NCBI RefSeq assembly: GCF_000964085.1
Contig: NZ_JZRB01000003.1
Coordinates: forward strand, 185,574-249,573
Length of the DNA stretch: 64,000 nt
Direction: 5' to 3'
DNA from: Luteibacter yeojuensis
GTDB lineage: Bacteria; Pseudomonadota; Gammaproteobacteria; Xanthomonadales; Rhodanobacteraceae
Under the pieces are notes generated by a model that ran no database searches, was not told the origin of the DNA, and saw nothing but the letters and a program-made list of their open reading frames with translations. Of the stretch, positions 21,306-30,704 are shown piece after piece (the stretch's first letter is position 1; each line of letters starts with the position of its first letter). The translations under genes were made by a program, and so were the position numbers.

Positions 21306-22213
21306 AGCGCGGGGGCGAAATCCGTACGGCGACGGCGGTGCGGGTTGACGTTGGCCAGGCGCGATAGCGCCAGCAGCCGCGCCGTGCGCATCCACGCCAC
21401 GACGACCACGCCCACCTGCACGATCAGGAAAGCCACCAGCGTGCCGGTGCCGGCCGCGGTGGTGTGGCCGCGCCACGAGGTGACAAGCACGGCAAGCACC
21501 ACGCCGACCAACGTGATCACCAGGTACACCCCCAGCGTGGCGAACGGGCGGCGGAGGAACTGCATGAAGCCTCGGCCCAGTGCGCGGAAGGCCGAGCGCA
21601 AGGTGATATCCGCGATGTAGGCGGCCCGCGCCGACTCGACGATGCACTGGACGACCGCGAACACCAGCAAGGTAAGGCCCAGAGCGATATGCGCCCACGT
21701 ATCCGACGTGCTCTCCAGCACGGCGGCATCGCCCTTGTCCGATGCCAGCGACTGCAGGCCATGCATGGCCATGCCGAACAACACGTACGGGATGAGCGAC
21801 AAAACCAGCAGCCGCAGCATGCGGCCGTACTCCGTGGCGCCGCCCTGCAACAGCGCACCGAAGCTGAGTGCGCGGCCCGCGCGCCCGCCCGCCACCACCA
21901 TGCCGGTGAGGAAGGGCGAGATGGCCAGGGTGAGCAGCAGGCCGGCGGCAAACGCCATGCCCGTCCAGGCGTTGTCCACCATCAGGCCGTGGGCCATGTC
22001 GCCGAACATCAGGCCATCGAAGTGCGCGGCGTAGCGCTCGGCATGCACGCTGTGGCCCAGCATGCCGTCGAGCGTGGCCCACAGGGGCAGCGACACCATC
22101 AGCGTGGGCAGCAGGGTGACCAGCACCCACAGCAACATCACCCGCCACTGCAGGCCACCCAGTGCGCCACCACCCAGCGCGGCGAGGGCGGAGCGTTTCA
22201 CTTGGCCGTTCAT
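21302..22213 (-). CDS. Polytopic membrane protein of unknown function
   Basis: The 303-residue protein has about six hydrophobic segments, including MLLWVLVTLLPTLMVSLPLW and FATLGVYLVITLVGVVLAVL. A basic C-terminus (NPHRRRRTDF) follows, which should lie in the cytoplasm. I do not recognise a named family. It overlaps the stop of the M1 peptidase gene by 4 nt (ATGA) and is therefore co-translated with it, which suggests a shared envelope role. Its 3' end overlaps the convergent GNAT gene by 4 nt. Confidence 0.75.
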   Translation of the reverse strand: MNGQVKRSALAALGGGALGGLQWRVMLLWVLVTLLPTLMVSLPLWATLDGMLGHSVHAERYAAHFDGLMFGDMAHGLMVDNAWTGMAFAAGLLLTLAISPFLTGMVVAGGRAGRALSFGALLQGGATEYGRMLRLLVLSLIPYVLFGMAMHGLQSLASDKGDAAVLESTSDTWAHIALGLTLLVFAVVQCIVESARAAYIADITLRSAFRALGRGFMQFLRRPFATLGVYLVITLVGVVLAVLVTSWRGHTTAAGTGTLVAFLIVQVGVVVVAWMRTARLLALSRLANVNPHRRRRTDFAPAL

Positions 22214-24516
22214 AGGGTCACCAGCAGGCTGTAGATGCCCTGGAGAAGGGCGGCGAAATCGGACGTCCAGCGGCCCGTGGCGGCGTGGTTCGCCTCCACC
22301 GTGCGGCTGTCGTTGAGCTTGTTGTGGTCGGTGTAGATCTTCTGCTCGGGATCGAGCTCGGCCGAAGCCGCCTTCACCGGCTTGGTGAACACGAAGCGCG
22401 CCCACCGGCGCTGGTCGTCCCAGCGAACCGTCTCCACCGAATCGTCGGCGAAGGTGACCTTCAGCACCTGCGCCACCGCCGCGCCATCGCGCCACACCGT
22501 CACGGTGGTCTTGAACGGGAACGGCCCCGTGCCTTCCTTCGCATCAGGGTGCGCCTTCTTCCACGCGTCGCGCTGCTTCTCGATGGCGTCATCATTGTCG
22601 TCGCTGGTAAGTTCGACGCGCTTGCCATCCTTCACCGTGGTGCCGGCCAGCGGCAGCACTTCCTCGCTCGTGATGTCGGTGATCTGGTCGTCGACGCGCT
22701 CGGTGCCATACACGAACTGCTCGAACACCTGGGCAACCACCTCGGGCTTGCCCGAGACCTCGGCCAGCGTGGCCTGCAGGTCGCCGATGCCGGGGTGGCG
22801 GAAATGCCACGTGGCGTAGTACTGCTTGAACGCCTTCTCGGTCACGTCCTTGCCCAGGCGTTCTTCCAGGTCGTGCATGGCCGTGGCCGTGCGCGAATAC
22901 ACGGTGCCGTACTGTGCGCTCGACAGGCGGTCCCACGCATTCTGGCCGAGCGGATCGCCCGGGTGCGAGAGCATCGCCGTCATGCGCTCGAACGCGAACA
23001 CACCCATCGGCGGCTCCACGCCGAAGAACTTCCAGAACGGCGTGGTGAACCACATATCCTGCTTGCGGTCACGCAGCATCCGCTGGTCCCAGTATTCGTT
23101 CAGGCCCTCGTCCAGCATGGGCTCTTCGAATTCGTTGGACGCGAGCAGGCCGTAGAAGTAGCCATGGCCGAACTCGTGGATGGTGACGAAATCGAGCAGC
23201 CATTCGGTGCTCGTGTGTGCCTGGTAATGCTGGACATGGTCGGCGGTGAAAAACGTCGGGTATTCCATGCCGCCCGCTTCGCCCGCGTTGAACGGCGGCA
23301 CCACGGCGGTCACGGTCTTGTAGGGGTACGGGCCCAGCGTGTTCGAGAAGTACGTGAGCGAATCCGTGGTGGCCTTCAACACCGGCTGCGCGTCGCCGGC
23401 GTACTCCTCCGGGTAGAGCACCTTGACCTTGACGGTGGGGCTGCCCGGGTGGGCCCACGTCGTCTCGACCGTCTTGAACCCCGGCGCGGCCATCCAGGCG
23501 AAGTCGTGCACGTCGCCCTGGGTGAAGTGCCATGTGAGGTCGTTGCCGTCCGGCACGGGCTCGCCCTGCTGCTCGCCCACGGCGCCGACGACGTAGTCCT
23601 TCGGCGCGGTAAGGCGGACATCGAACTCGCCGAAGTCGGCGTAGAACTCGCTGTTGAAATGGAATTCGTGGACGTTCCAGCGCGGCTCGGTGGCTCCGCG
23701 CTCGCCAGGGAGCTCGAGCACGCCGATCTTGGGGAACCACTGCGCCACGAGGTTGAACTTGCCGAAGTAGCCCGTGCGCTCGATGACGCGCGGCAGCTGG
23801 CTGTGGAACGCCATGTCGAGCGTGACGCTGCCACCGGCCGGCACCGGCTGGGCGAGGTCGACGCGCACCACGGTGTGGTCGGTGGCCGGGCCGTTGTCAG
23901 GGTGCACGTAGCGCCACTTCAGCGTGGCGCCATCCTGCTCGACGTGGTTGAGGTCGATGTAGCCCCATTCGCCCTTCTTCACCTTGCCAGTGCCGCGCGA
24001 ACCGCCGTCCGCGGCGAGGACGCCGCGTTCGGTGAAGAACGTGCTGCCCTCGCCCTCGAAGGCATTGAGGTACAGGTGCAGGAACACGGCCGAGACCGGC
24101 CGGTCGCTGCGGTTGCGCCAGGTGAGTTGCTGCTGGCCGTCCACCGCATGTTTTTCCGCATCCAGCTTCGCCTGGATGCGGTACGACACCACGCGATCGG
24201 AAAGGGTGGCCTCGCTACCGGTGCGCGGGCCGCCCCATGCCGTGGGCGCACTGGGCGTGCGCACGAATGCCGCGTGCGGCGAGGCGAAGGGGATCTCGGT
24301 GGGCACCGCGGGTGCGGCGGCGGTGCTGGCCGCGGCAGGCGCGCCGGCCTGTGGCAGTGCGACGGTCCCCGGGGCCGCTGCGGCCGGGCGGGCTGGCGCC
24401 GGTGCGGACGCTGGCGGGGTGGCCTGCGGCGGCGGGCTCTGCGCGCCAGCGGCAGTGGCGCATGACAGCGCGCCTGCCATGACAAAACGTACGATCCTGG
24501 CTGCCTCGCGGCGCAT
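22210..24516 (-). CDS. Secreted M1 family zinc aminopeptidase
   Basis: The 768-residue protein has a signal peptide (IVRFVMAGALSCATAAGA), then a Pro/Ala-rich linker of about 50 residues (PPPQATPPASAPAPAR). An N-terminal beta domain precedes the thermolysin-like domain. The zinc site is HEFGHGYFYG followed by LDEGLNEYWD, which matches HExxH-(18)-E. The exopeptidase motif reads GGMEYP instead of GAMEN, typical of the more divergent periplasmic M1 group. The ATG at 24516 follows GGGAGGGTGGGAG. A membrane protein gene follows with a 4-nt overlap. Confidence 0.9.
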   Translation of the reverse strand: MRREAARIVRFVMAGALSCATAAGAQSPPPQATPPASAPAPARPAAAAPGTVALPQAGAPAAASTAAAPAVPTEIPFASPHAAFVRTPSAPTAWGGPRTGSEATLSDRVVSYRIQAKLDAEKHAVDGQQQLTWRNRSDRPVSAVFLHLYLNAFEGEGSTFFTERGVLAADGGSRGTGKVKKGEWGYIDLNHVEQDGATLKWRYVHPDNGPATDHTVVRVDLAQPVPAGGSVTLDMAFHSQLPRVIERTGYFGKFNLVAQWFPKIGVLELPGERGATEPRWNVHEFHFNSEFYADFGEFDVRLTAPKDYVVGAVGEQQGEPVPDGNDLTWHFTQGDVHDFAWMAAPGFKTVETTWAHPGSPTVKVKVLYPEEYAGDAQPVLKATTDSLTYFSNTLGPYPYKTVTAVVPPFNAGEAGGMEYPTFFTADHVQHYQAHTSTEWLLDFVTIHEFGHGYFYGLLASNEFEEPMLDEGLNEYWDQRMLRDRKQDMWFTTPFWKFFGVEPPMGVFAFERMTAMLSHPGDPLGQNAWDRLSSAQYGTVYSRTATAMHDLEERLGKDVTEKAFKQYYATWHFRHPGIGDLQATLAEVSGKPEVVAQVFEQFVYGTERVDDQITDITSEEVLPLAGTTVKDGKRVELTSDDNDDAIEKQRDAWKKAHPDAKEGTGPFPFKTTVTVWRDGAAVAQVLKVTFADDSVETVRWDDQRRWARFVFTKPVKAASAELDPEQKIYTDHNKLNDSRTVEANHAATGRWTSDFAALLQGIYSLLVTL

Positions 24517-24576
24517 GCTCCCACCCTCCCCTAGAATCTGGCGAGAGTGCGTGAGCCGCCGCGGGCCCGTCAAGCC

Positions 24577-25467
24577 TCAACCGGCAAAAGCGCGCTCACG
24601 CATCCATTTGGTGACGATCCATTTCTCGCCATGCACCACGGGTGCGCCGCCATGCAACGACAGAGGGTCGAGCGAACCGTCGGCCGCGGCGTATTCGAAG
24701 TAAAGGCCCTGGCCCTTGCGCGGCACGTAGCTGAAGTCGATGCGCGGGAAGATGGTTTCGCCACCGGCCTCCACGTCGTCGAGGTACATGATGAGCGTGG
24801 AGACGCGCTGGCCGCCGCTGGCGATATGCGGCGCACTGCCCTTCTGGTCAGGGGCGAAGTAGTCGTAATGCGGCATGTACTCGCCGCCCACGCCATAGCG
24901 CATCACCTGCAGGCCTTCGCCGTGTTCCTCGGTGAGCTGCATGATCGCGGCCGTCCGCGCATCGATGCGCTGCACCAGTTCGTTCTCGGCACGGTGGAAG
25001 TACGCACCTTCGCTGGTACGGATATCCATGACCGTGTTGCTGCCCGAATCGGGCGACACCACCGCCGAGCGCGCCAGCCGCGAACGGGCCATGGCCATGA
25101 GGGCGTCGCATTCGGCCCCGTCCAGCACGTTATCGAGCACCGCGATGACCGGCCGCGCCACGCGCACCAGCACGCGGATGTCGCGGTCGGGCGCGCGGAT
25201 GACATGCCCGGGTGCCAGGCGGCTGCGGAACTCGCTGGCCTGGACGCTGCCTGCCGCGGGCGGCGGCGCCGTGCCGCCGAACATGGCGTCGGCGATGGCG
25301 TCGCGAGCCACGCGCTCGTCGAACTGGTGTTCCTTCATGGTGGCGAGCAGGTCGGCCGGCGCGTTGCCACTGGCCAGTGCCTCGCCGATCCAGCGATGCC
25401 AATCCGGCGTAACCTTGGTGTGTCGGCGTGCGTGCATGCCGCCATTGTGCAACGGCTGGCCGGTCAT
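24577..25467 (-). CDS. 2-oxoglutarate/Fe(II) oxygenase, prolyl 4-hydroxylase-like
   Basis: The 296-residue protein has a C-terminal double-stranded beta-helix domain. The iron ligands are in MPHYDYFAP (H-x-D) and a distal histidine in [15 protein letters not shown], followed by lysine for 2-oxoglutarate ([10 protein letters not shown]). The spacing and GGETIFP motif match bacterial P4Hc proteins. The target may be a proline-containing protein such as EF-Tu, as known in Pseudomonas; this is inference. The ATG at 25467 overlaps the stop of the GIY-YIG gene (ATGA); an ATG at 25437 is also possible. Confidence 0.85.
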   Translation of the reverse strand: MTGQPLHNGGMHARRHTKVTPDWHRWIGEALASGNAPADLLATMKEHQFDERVARDAIADAMFGGTAPPPAAGSVQASEFRSRLAPGHVIRAPDRDIRVLVRVARPVIAVLDNVLDGAECDALMAMARSRLARSAVVSPDSGSNTVMDIRTSEGAYFHRAENELVQRIDARTAAIMQLTEEHGEGLQVMRYGVGGEYMPHYDYFAPDQKGSAPHIASGGQRVSTLIMYLDDVEAGGETIFPRIDFSYVPRKGQGLYFEYAAADGSLDPLSLHGGAPVVHGEKWIVTKWMRERAFAG

Positions 25468-25706
25468 TGCTCGCCCAGCCACGCCAGCTTCTTCGCTTTC
25501 GGCAAGCGCTTCACCGCGTGCTCCGCGCGCGATGCGGCGGCGCGGTCGGGGAACGGGCGCACGCCCAGCAGGCGCACGGGTGGGTTGGCGCGGGTGTAGC
25601 GCGCGCCCTTGCCCGCGGCGTGGGCGGCGTAGCGCGCTTCCACGTCGTTGGTGATGCCGGCGTACCAGCTGCCATTGCGGCATTCGATGAGATAGACGAA
25701 CCACAT
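25464..25706 (-). CDS. GIY-YIG nuclease superfamily protein
   Basis: The 80-residue single-domain protein begins [29 protein letters not shown]. The V-Y-L and W-Y-A-G-I elements correspond to the GIY and YIG motifs, followed by the catalytic arginine (EARYAAH). It belongs to the UPF0213/YhbQ-like group of stand-alone domains, whose role is unclear. The downstream oxygenase gene starts inside its stop codon. It is divergent from the PLP enzyme at 25727, with 20 nt between starts. Confidence 0.85.
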   Translation of the reverse strand: MWFVYLIECRNGSWYAGITNDVEARYAAHAAGKGARYTRANPPVRLLGVRPFPDRAAASRAEHAVKRLPKAKKLAWLGEQ

Positions 25707-25726
25707 GCGCCAAGGATAACGCCCTG

Positions 25727-26785
25727 ATGAGCTACGACCTCGCCGTGAACCTGCCGCTGCGCGCCGCGCCCACCGCCCGGCTGCGCGAGGCCCTGGCCAG
25801 CTTCCCGCTCGACGACGGGTTGCTGGGCTACCCCGCGGCGGAGGGCAGCCTCGCCGTGCGCGAGGCCATCGCCGGGTGGATGCGCCGGCACAGCGGCTTC
25901 GTGGCGGTGGATCCGCGGCGCCTGCTGCTCACGGTCGGCGCGCGGCATGGCCTGGTCCTGGCGCTGGAAGAAACCTGCGCGCCGGGCGATACGCTGCTGA
26001 TGGAAGACCTGACGTTCCATGGCTTCCGCCACGGCGTGCTGGCGCACGGCGTGCGCCCCGCGGGCGTGGCCATGGACCACGAGGGCATGCTGCCCACCGC
26101 CCTGGAGGAGGCCGCGCGGCGCACCGGCGCCCGTGCGGCCTATATCCAGCCCACCCTGCACAACCCAACCACGGCGACCATGGGATTGGCCCGGCGCGAG
26201 GCTATCGTCGACGTGGCCCGGCGCCACGACCTCACCCTTATCGAGGGTGATGTCTACGCGGCCATGGGCTGGCAGGGGGGTGAGCCCTTGCCGGCACTGG
26301 GCGAACTCGCCCCGGAGCGTGTGCTGCATGCCGGCGGCATGGGCAAGGTGCTGGGCCCTGGCCTGAGGGTCGGCTGGCTGCTGGCCCCGGACGATGCCAC
26401 GCACCACCGCCTCACCGAATCGCTGCGCCTCGCGACCGATGGCCTGGCACCGCTTCTACCGGCCATCGTGGCCGGCTGGATGGCTGACGGCACGGCCGAT
26501 GGGCTACTGGGCACGCTCGCCGCCTCCATGCGCGACCGCAACGTGCTCGCGCGCGAGATCCTGGGTGCACGGCTGCGGACAGCGGGCGGCATGCACGCGT
26601 GGTTGCCCCTCGATGACGCCGACGATGCCTACGAACGCGCCCGCGCCGCCGGGGTGCTGGTGACGCCACCCGTGCCGTTGAACGCGGAAGGTGGCCCGGG
26701 CCGTGGCCTGCGCATCTGCCTGGGCGCCGAGGAAGGGCCCGCGCGCCTGGAACAGGGCCTGGCCACGCTGGCCGGCGTGCTCTAG
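25727..26785 (+). CDS. PLP-dependent aminotransferase, MocR-like catalytic domain without the HTH
   Basis: The 352-residue fold-type I enzyme shows [19 protein letters not shown], the substrate/PLP segment [11 protein letters not shown], the aspartate region IEGDVYAAM and the Schiff-base lysine in [17 protein letters not shown]. The sequence is closest in style to the aminotransferase half of MocR/PdxR regulators, but no winged-helix domain precedes it and the frame upstream is blocked by the GIY-YIG promoter. It may be an enzyme in its own right or a regulator that lost its DNA-binding part. The natural amino acid substrate is unknown. Confidence 0.75.
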   Translation: MSYDLAVNLPLRAAPTARLREALASFPLDDGLLGYPAAEGSLAVREAIAGWMRRHSGFVAVDPRRLLLTVGARHGLVLALEETCAPGDTLLMEDLTFHGFRHGVLAHGVRPAGVAMDHEGMLPTALEEAARRTGARAAYIQPTLHNPTTATMGLARREAIVDVARRHDLTLIEGDVYAAMGWQGGEPLPALGELAPERVLHAGGMGKVLGPGLRVGWLLAPDDATHHRLTESLRLATDGLAPLLPAIVAGWMADGTADGLLGTLAASMRDRNVLAREILGARLRTAGGMHAWLPLDDADDAYERARAAGVLVTPPVPLNAEGGPGRGLRICLGAEEGPARLEQGLATLAGVL

Positions 26786-27600
26786 GCCTTCTTCGGCGCG
26801 GTGAGCTTTTCCAGCGCCTTGCCCACGGCGGCGAATGCGAACGCACCGGTGACGTGCGTGGCCGCGCCGAGGCCGCCACCGCAATCGAGCTTCAGCGGGT
26901 CGCTGCCCGGCGGCCGCACGCCGCACACGCTGCCATCGGCCTGCGGATACTGCACGTTCTGCAATGAGTACACGGCCGACACACCGAAGAAGCGATCGGG
27001 GTTGCGCGGGAAGTTGTAATCCTGGCGCAGCCGCTTGCGGATCATGCTGAGCATGGCGTCGTGCTCGGTGCGCGACAGGTCGCGGACGCGGACCTGGGTC
27101 GGGTCGGTGCGGCCACCCGCGGCACCCACCGTGACCAGCGGCACCTTGCGCCGGCGGCACCACACGATGGTTTCCAGCTTCACCTTCATGGCGTCGCACG
27201 CGTCGATCACGACGTCGTAGTTGCGGTCGAGCAGCTCATCGAGCGTGGCCGGCGTGAGGAAGCGCTCCATGGCCTCGAGGCGCACGGTGGGGTTGATGGC
27301 GTGGGCGCGCTCGGCAATGACGCCGACCTTGGGCTTGCCGTACTGGCCATCGAGCGCGTGGAGCTGGCGGTTGGTGTTCGACAGGCAGACATCGTCGCCA
27401 TCGATGAGCGTGAGCCGGCCGATGCCGCTACGGGCCAGCGCCTCGGCTGCCCACGACCCCACGCCACCGATACCGATGACGCAGACGTGCGCGTGGGCGA
27501 GGCGGTCCAGTGTGCCGCGGCCATACAGCCGCTCGATGCCGGCGAAACGTTCGGCCTGGGCCGTGCTCACGTGGGTCTCTGGAAGGGTTGGGGTGTGCAT
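26782..27600 (-). CDS. tcdA: tRNA threonylcarbamoyladenosine dehydratase
   Basis: TcdA (CsdL) is an E1-like ATP-dependent enzyme that cyclises t6A37 of tRNAs to ct6A. The 272-residue protein begins with ERFAGIERLYGRGTLDRL, then the nucleotide-binding loop VIGIGGVGSWAAEALARSG and LIDGDDVCLSNTNRQ, which matches the family signature. DACDAMKVK follows, and the C-terminal region is GVSAVYSLQNVQYP. The length matches E. coli TcdA. It overlaps the end of the convergent PLP enzyme by 4 nt. Confidence 0.95.
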   Translation of the reverse strand: MHTPTLPETHVSTAQAERFAGIERLYGRGTLDRLAHAHVCVIGIGGVGSWAAEALARSGIGRLTLIDGDDVCLSNTNRQLHALDGQYGKPKVGVIAERAHAINPTVRLEAMERFLTPATLDELLDRNYDVVIDACDAMKVKLETIVWCRRRKVPLVTVGAAGGRTDPTQVRVRDLSRTEHDAMLSMIRKRLRQDYNFPRNPDRFFGVSAVYSLQNVQYPQADGSVCGVRPPGSDPLKLDCGGGLGAATHVTGAFAFAAVGKALEKLTAPKKA

Positions 27601-27636
27601 TATATGCTTGCTGCCACGCTAAGCCATGGAAATTCG

Positions 27637-28026
27637 ATGCGCGCCCTGCTCCTCATCGTCCTGGGCCTTGCCATAGGCGCGATGGGCGCCACCTTCGCGA
27701 TCTCCGCACTCCGCCAGGGCACGCCGTACCACAGCGGCGTCATGGCGGTGATGCAGCACCACGTGGGCGCGCTTCGCGCCAATGTGCGGGCGAACCAATG
27801 CGAAGCCAAGGCATCCGCCGCCCACCTGCAGCGCCTGCGCCAGGAGGCCGGCGATATCGGCGAGGCGTTCACCGGCATGGAAACCGGCTTCGACCAGGCC
27901 GCCGGCCGGCTCACCTCGGCCCTGGACGGCGCCATCGCCGCCCACCCCGCCACCTGCGAAGCCCTGGCCGCCGCCCTCAAGCCGGTGGGCGAGGCGTGCT
28001 CGGCCTGCCACCAGCAATACCGCTGA
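27637..28026 (+). CDS. Small membrane-anchored cytochrome c'-like protein
   Basis: The 129-residue protein has an N-terminal hydrophobic helix (LLLIVLGLAIGAMGATFAISAL) and a mostly helical body. A single haem-binding motif CSACH lies at residues 121-125, five residues before the C-terminus. A C-terminal CxxCH is the hallmark of the class II (cytochrome c'/c556) four-helix bundle. Such proteins carry electrons or bind NO. It ends 11 nt before the LqsS-like kinase start codon, so it is probably in the same transcript and might report redox or NO state to it; that link is inference. An in-frame ATG at 27604 is a possible earlier start. Confidence 0.75.
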   Translation: MRALLLIVLGLAIGAMGATFAISALRQGTPYHSGVMAVMQHHVGALRANVRANQCEAKASAAHLQRLRQEAGDIGEAFTGMETGFDQAAGRLTSALDGAIAAHPATCEALAAALKPVGEACSACHQQYR

Positions 28027-28037
28027 GCGGCGCCGCC

Positions 28038-29420
28038 ATGGATACGCCTTCGCCGGACGAGCAGCCCCACCCGCGCCAGCCTTACCTGAAGCTGCAACTC
28101 TGGCTGCTGTTCCGGGCCCTGGCCCGGTTCGAGACCACGATGTGGCTGCGCACGCGCTACTCGCAGCCGAAGATGGTGGCCATCGGCGTGGTCGGCAGTT
28201 TCTCGCTCGCCGTGTACTACCCGGTGTGGGCGTACCTGTTCCCCCAGCCGTACGAAAACCTGCCCATGCGGCTGGCCTGCAGTGCCACGTTCATCCCGCT
28301 GGCCGTCTTGCCCTGGTGGCCGCGGCGCCTGCGCGCCTACCTGCCCACGTACTGGTACTGCGCCATGACGGTGGCCATGCCGTTCTTCGTGGGCTACATG
28401 ACCCTGCGCAACGCCACGCCGCCCTGGCTCATGACCCACATGGCGTGCGTGATGCTGCTGATGATGCTGTTCGACATCGCCAGCTTCCTGCTCGTGTTCA
28501 CCACCGGCAGCATCCTCGCCGGCGCCGCCTTCGTCCTGTCGCCCGCGGCCACCCTGCACACGCAGACGATGCTGGAATACATCCCCTTGCTGCTGTTCGG
28601 CATCGTGGGCGGCGCGACGTGCACCGTTTCGTCCAACATGGCCGAGCAAAGCCGCATCGATGCGCTGACGGCCGCCTCGAACAACATCGCGCACGAGCTG
28701 CGCACCCCGCTGGGCTCCCTGCGCATCGCCGCCCGCGCCGTGGCGCGCTACATGCCCGACCTGATCCGCAGCCACCGCCTGGCCGAGGGCGAGGGCCTGG
28801 CCGTACCCGAGATGCGCGCCCAGAACCTGCATGCCCTGGAGCGGAGCATCGGGGTCATGGAGCGCGAGGTCACCTACGCCAACACCATCATCGACATGCT
28901 GCTGCTTTCGGCGCGGCCCATCGGCGAGGTGCCACTGATACCCCTGGCGGCCCGCGATTGCGTCGAACAGGCCCTGCGCCGGTTCCCGTATGGCTCGAGG
29001 GCCGAGCGCGAGCGCATCACCCTGGCGCCCACGGGCGATTTCGCGCTGCTGGGCGAGGAGACCCTGGTGGTGCACATCCTGTTCAACCTGCTGCGCAATG
29101 CGCTTTTCCATACCGACAGGGCTGGCAAGGGCGAGATCCGGGTGTATATAGAAGCAGGCGAAAACGGCAATCACATCAAGGTGCACGACACCGGGCCCGG
29201 CATCCCGCCCGACGTACTGCCCCGTATTTTCAATCGTTTCTATTCGTATTCGAGCGATAGTGCCGGCACCGGCAATATCACCGGCCTCGGCATAGGTCTC
29301 GCTTTTTGTCGCGCGGCGATGGAGCATATGGGCGGGGGCATCCAATGCCGCACCAACCTAGGTGAGTTCACGGAATTCACCCTAACGTTCCCGATGACGG
29401 AGGCCGGGGTCCGGCAGTGA
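28038..29420 (+). CDS. lqsS: LqsS/CqsS-like sensor histidine kinase for an alpha-hydroxyketone autoinducer
   Basis: The 460-residue kinase has an N-terminal membrane domain of about six helices (residues about 45-200) with almost no periplasmic loop. This is the architecture that binds CAI-1/LAI-1-type signals in CqsS and LqsS. The H-box NNIAHELRTPLGS places the phospho-acceptor at H219. The N-box is HILFNLLRNALFHT, and the G-boxes are VHDTGPGIP and TGLGIGLAFC. There is no C-terminal receiver, so it resembles Legionella LqsS rather than hybrid Vibrio CqsS. The next gene is its likely partner; stop and start overlap as TGATG. Family assignment rests on the gene trio as well as the sequence. 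Confidence 0.85.
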   Translation: MDTPSPDEQPHPRQPYLKLQLWLLFRALARFETTMWLRTRYSQPKMVAIGVVGSFSLAVYYPVWAYLFPQPYENLPMRLACSATFIPLAVLPWWPRRLRAYLPTYWYCAMTVAMPFFVGYMTLRNATPPWLMTHMACVMLLMMLFDIASFLLVFTTGSILAGAAFVLSPAATLHTQTMLEYIPLLLFGIVGGATCTVSSNMAEQSRIDALTAASNNIAHELRTPLGSLRIAARAVARYMPDLIRSHRLAEGEGLAVPEMRAQNLHALERSIGVMEREVTYANTIIDMLLLSARPIGEVPLIPLAARDCVEQALRRFPYGSRAERERITLAPTGDFALLGEETLVVHILFNLLRNALFHTDRAGKGEIRVYIEAGENGNHIKVHDTGPGIPPDVLPRIFNRFYSYSSDSAGTGNITGLGIGLAFCRAAMEHMGGGIQCRTNLGEFTEFTLTFPMTEAGVRQ

Positions 29421-30457
29421 TGACGCTGAACTCGCAGGGCGATATCCAGCCCTTCCATTTCCCGACGACCACGGTACTCGTGGATGACCACGAGGAATAC
29501 CTCGACGTCGTCCCGTTGCTGCTCGACCCCATGGTCCGGGTCCGCACGTTCAGCTCGCCCCGCAGCGCCCTGGCCACCCTGGGCAACAACGGCAGCCGCC
29601 CGGTGCCCGGTGGCGGCTGGCTGTACCGCTGGAAGGATCGCCCCTCCGAGACCCAGGAGCTGGTCGCCCTCGACATCGACTCCATCCACCGGGTGGTGTA
29701 CGACCCGGAGCGCTTCGCCGAGATCTCGGTCGTGGTCGTGGACCAGGCCATGCCCGAGATGGATGGCATCACTTTTTGCAAGCGCTTGCCGAATCCGCAT
29801 ATCGGCAAGATCCTCCTCACAGGCCGGGCCGACGACGCCACGGCCATCGATGCGTTCAATTCGGGTGTCATCGACCGCTTCATCCGCAAGAACGATCCGC
29901 TGGCCATCGAGAAGCTGCAGACCGCCATCACCGAGCTGCAGCGCCGCTACTTCGAGCGCGCCAGTGCCTTCGTGGCCGAGACGCTGGCCCTCGGCAACTT
30001 CCGTTTCCTGCGCGATCCCGCGTTCCGCGACGTGCTGCAAAGCGTCACCGCCACGTTCCAGCCGGTGGAATGCTACGTGCACTGCAACCCGACGGGCCTG
30101 CTCCTGGTCGATGCGTGGGGCATTGGCCGCTTCCTCCTGGTGCAAACGGACGAAGACCTCCGCACCCACTATGAGATCGCGGCCGACCTGGGCGCCCCGG
30201 CCAGCGTGCTCGAGGCCCTGCGCAGCGGCGAGGCCCTGCCCTGGTTCAATTCGCGCGATGGCTTCTACCACAAGGGCGTGGAGAACCCCGAGGCGCACAT
30301 GTACCCCGCCACCGCGGTCTCGGGTGAGCAGTGGTACTACTACGCCCTCATCGATGACGTGGAGCGCTTCCGCCTCCAGCACGTCAAGTCGTACCGCAGC
30401 TGGCTCCGCGAGCAGGACCTGAGCCTGTCCGCCGATAGCCGCCCCCGGTTTATCTGA
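29420..30457 (+). CDS. lqsR: LqsR-like response regulator
   Basis: The 345-residue protein has an N-terminal receiver with an acidic pair in LVDDHEEYLD (D22, D23). The likely phospho-acceptor is D108 in VVVDQAMPEMDG, the switch threonine T134 is in ILLTGRADD, and the lysine is in FIRKNDP. About 85 residues separate the acidic pair from D108, twice the normal distance, owing to an insertion (residues about 50-100). This is characteristic of the LqsR group. The C-terminal 190 residues show no helix-turn-helix and no recognisable output domain, as in Legionella LqsR. Translation is coupled to the kinase gene by a 1-nt overlap. Confidence 0.85.
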   Translation: MTLNSQGDIQPFHFPTTTVLVDDHEEYLDVVPLLLDPMVRVRTFSSPRSALATLGNNGSRPVPGGGWLYRWKDRPSETQELVALDIDSIHRVVYDPERFAEISVVVVDQAMPEMDGITFCKRLPNPHIGKILLTGRADDATAIDAFNSGVIDRFIRKNDPLAIEKLQTAITELQRRYFERASAFVAETLALGNFRFLRDPAFRDVLQSVTATFQPVECYVHCNPTGLLLVDAWGIGRFLLVQTDEDLRTHYEIAADLGAPASVLEALRSGEALPWFNSRDGFYHKGVENPEAHMYPATAVSGEQWYYYALIDDVERFRLQHVKSYRSWLREQDLSLSADSRPRFI

Positions 30458-30704
30458 CCAAAACCAAAATTCCTGTCGATTAAGCCCCCTGATGCCGGAT
30501 AAACCGGCGCCACCGCGGGCGCGTGCACTATGCTCGGGGGGTTATCTCTCTCCATGGCAGGGCTCGCATCGCGTTGCCTCAAAGGCCGCGGCGGTTCGCC
30601 TCTCTCGTTTACGCGCCTGCCCGGGCGAGGCCGGCGCGCGCGTGCTGCCTCCTCGGGCAGCACCGAGGAGTCGCCTGACCCTAAGCCAACGAGAGAGAGC
30701 AACC
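30458..30704 (+). promoter_or_regulatory. Structured leader of the lqsA-like gene
   Basis: This 247-nt region separates the regulator from the synthase gene. The ribosome site (GAGAGAGAG, 30691-30699) can pair with CTCTCTCGTT at 30600-30609 (10 bp, to 30688-30697) or with TCTCTCTC at 30545-30552 (8 bp). A perfect 8-bp hairpin (30649-30656/30663-30670) stacks inside the first pairing. A small stem GCCGG-ATAAA-CCGGC lies at 30494-30508. Translational control of the synthase is a reasonable inference; no promoter is certain. Confidence 0.55.
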
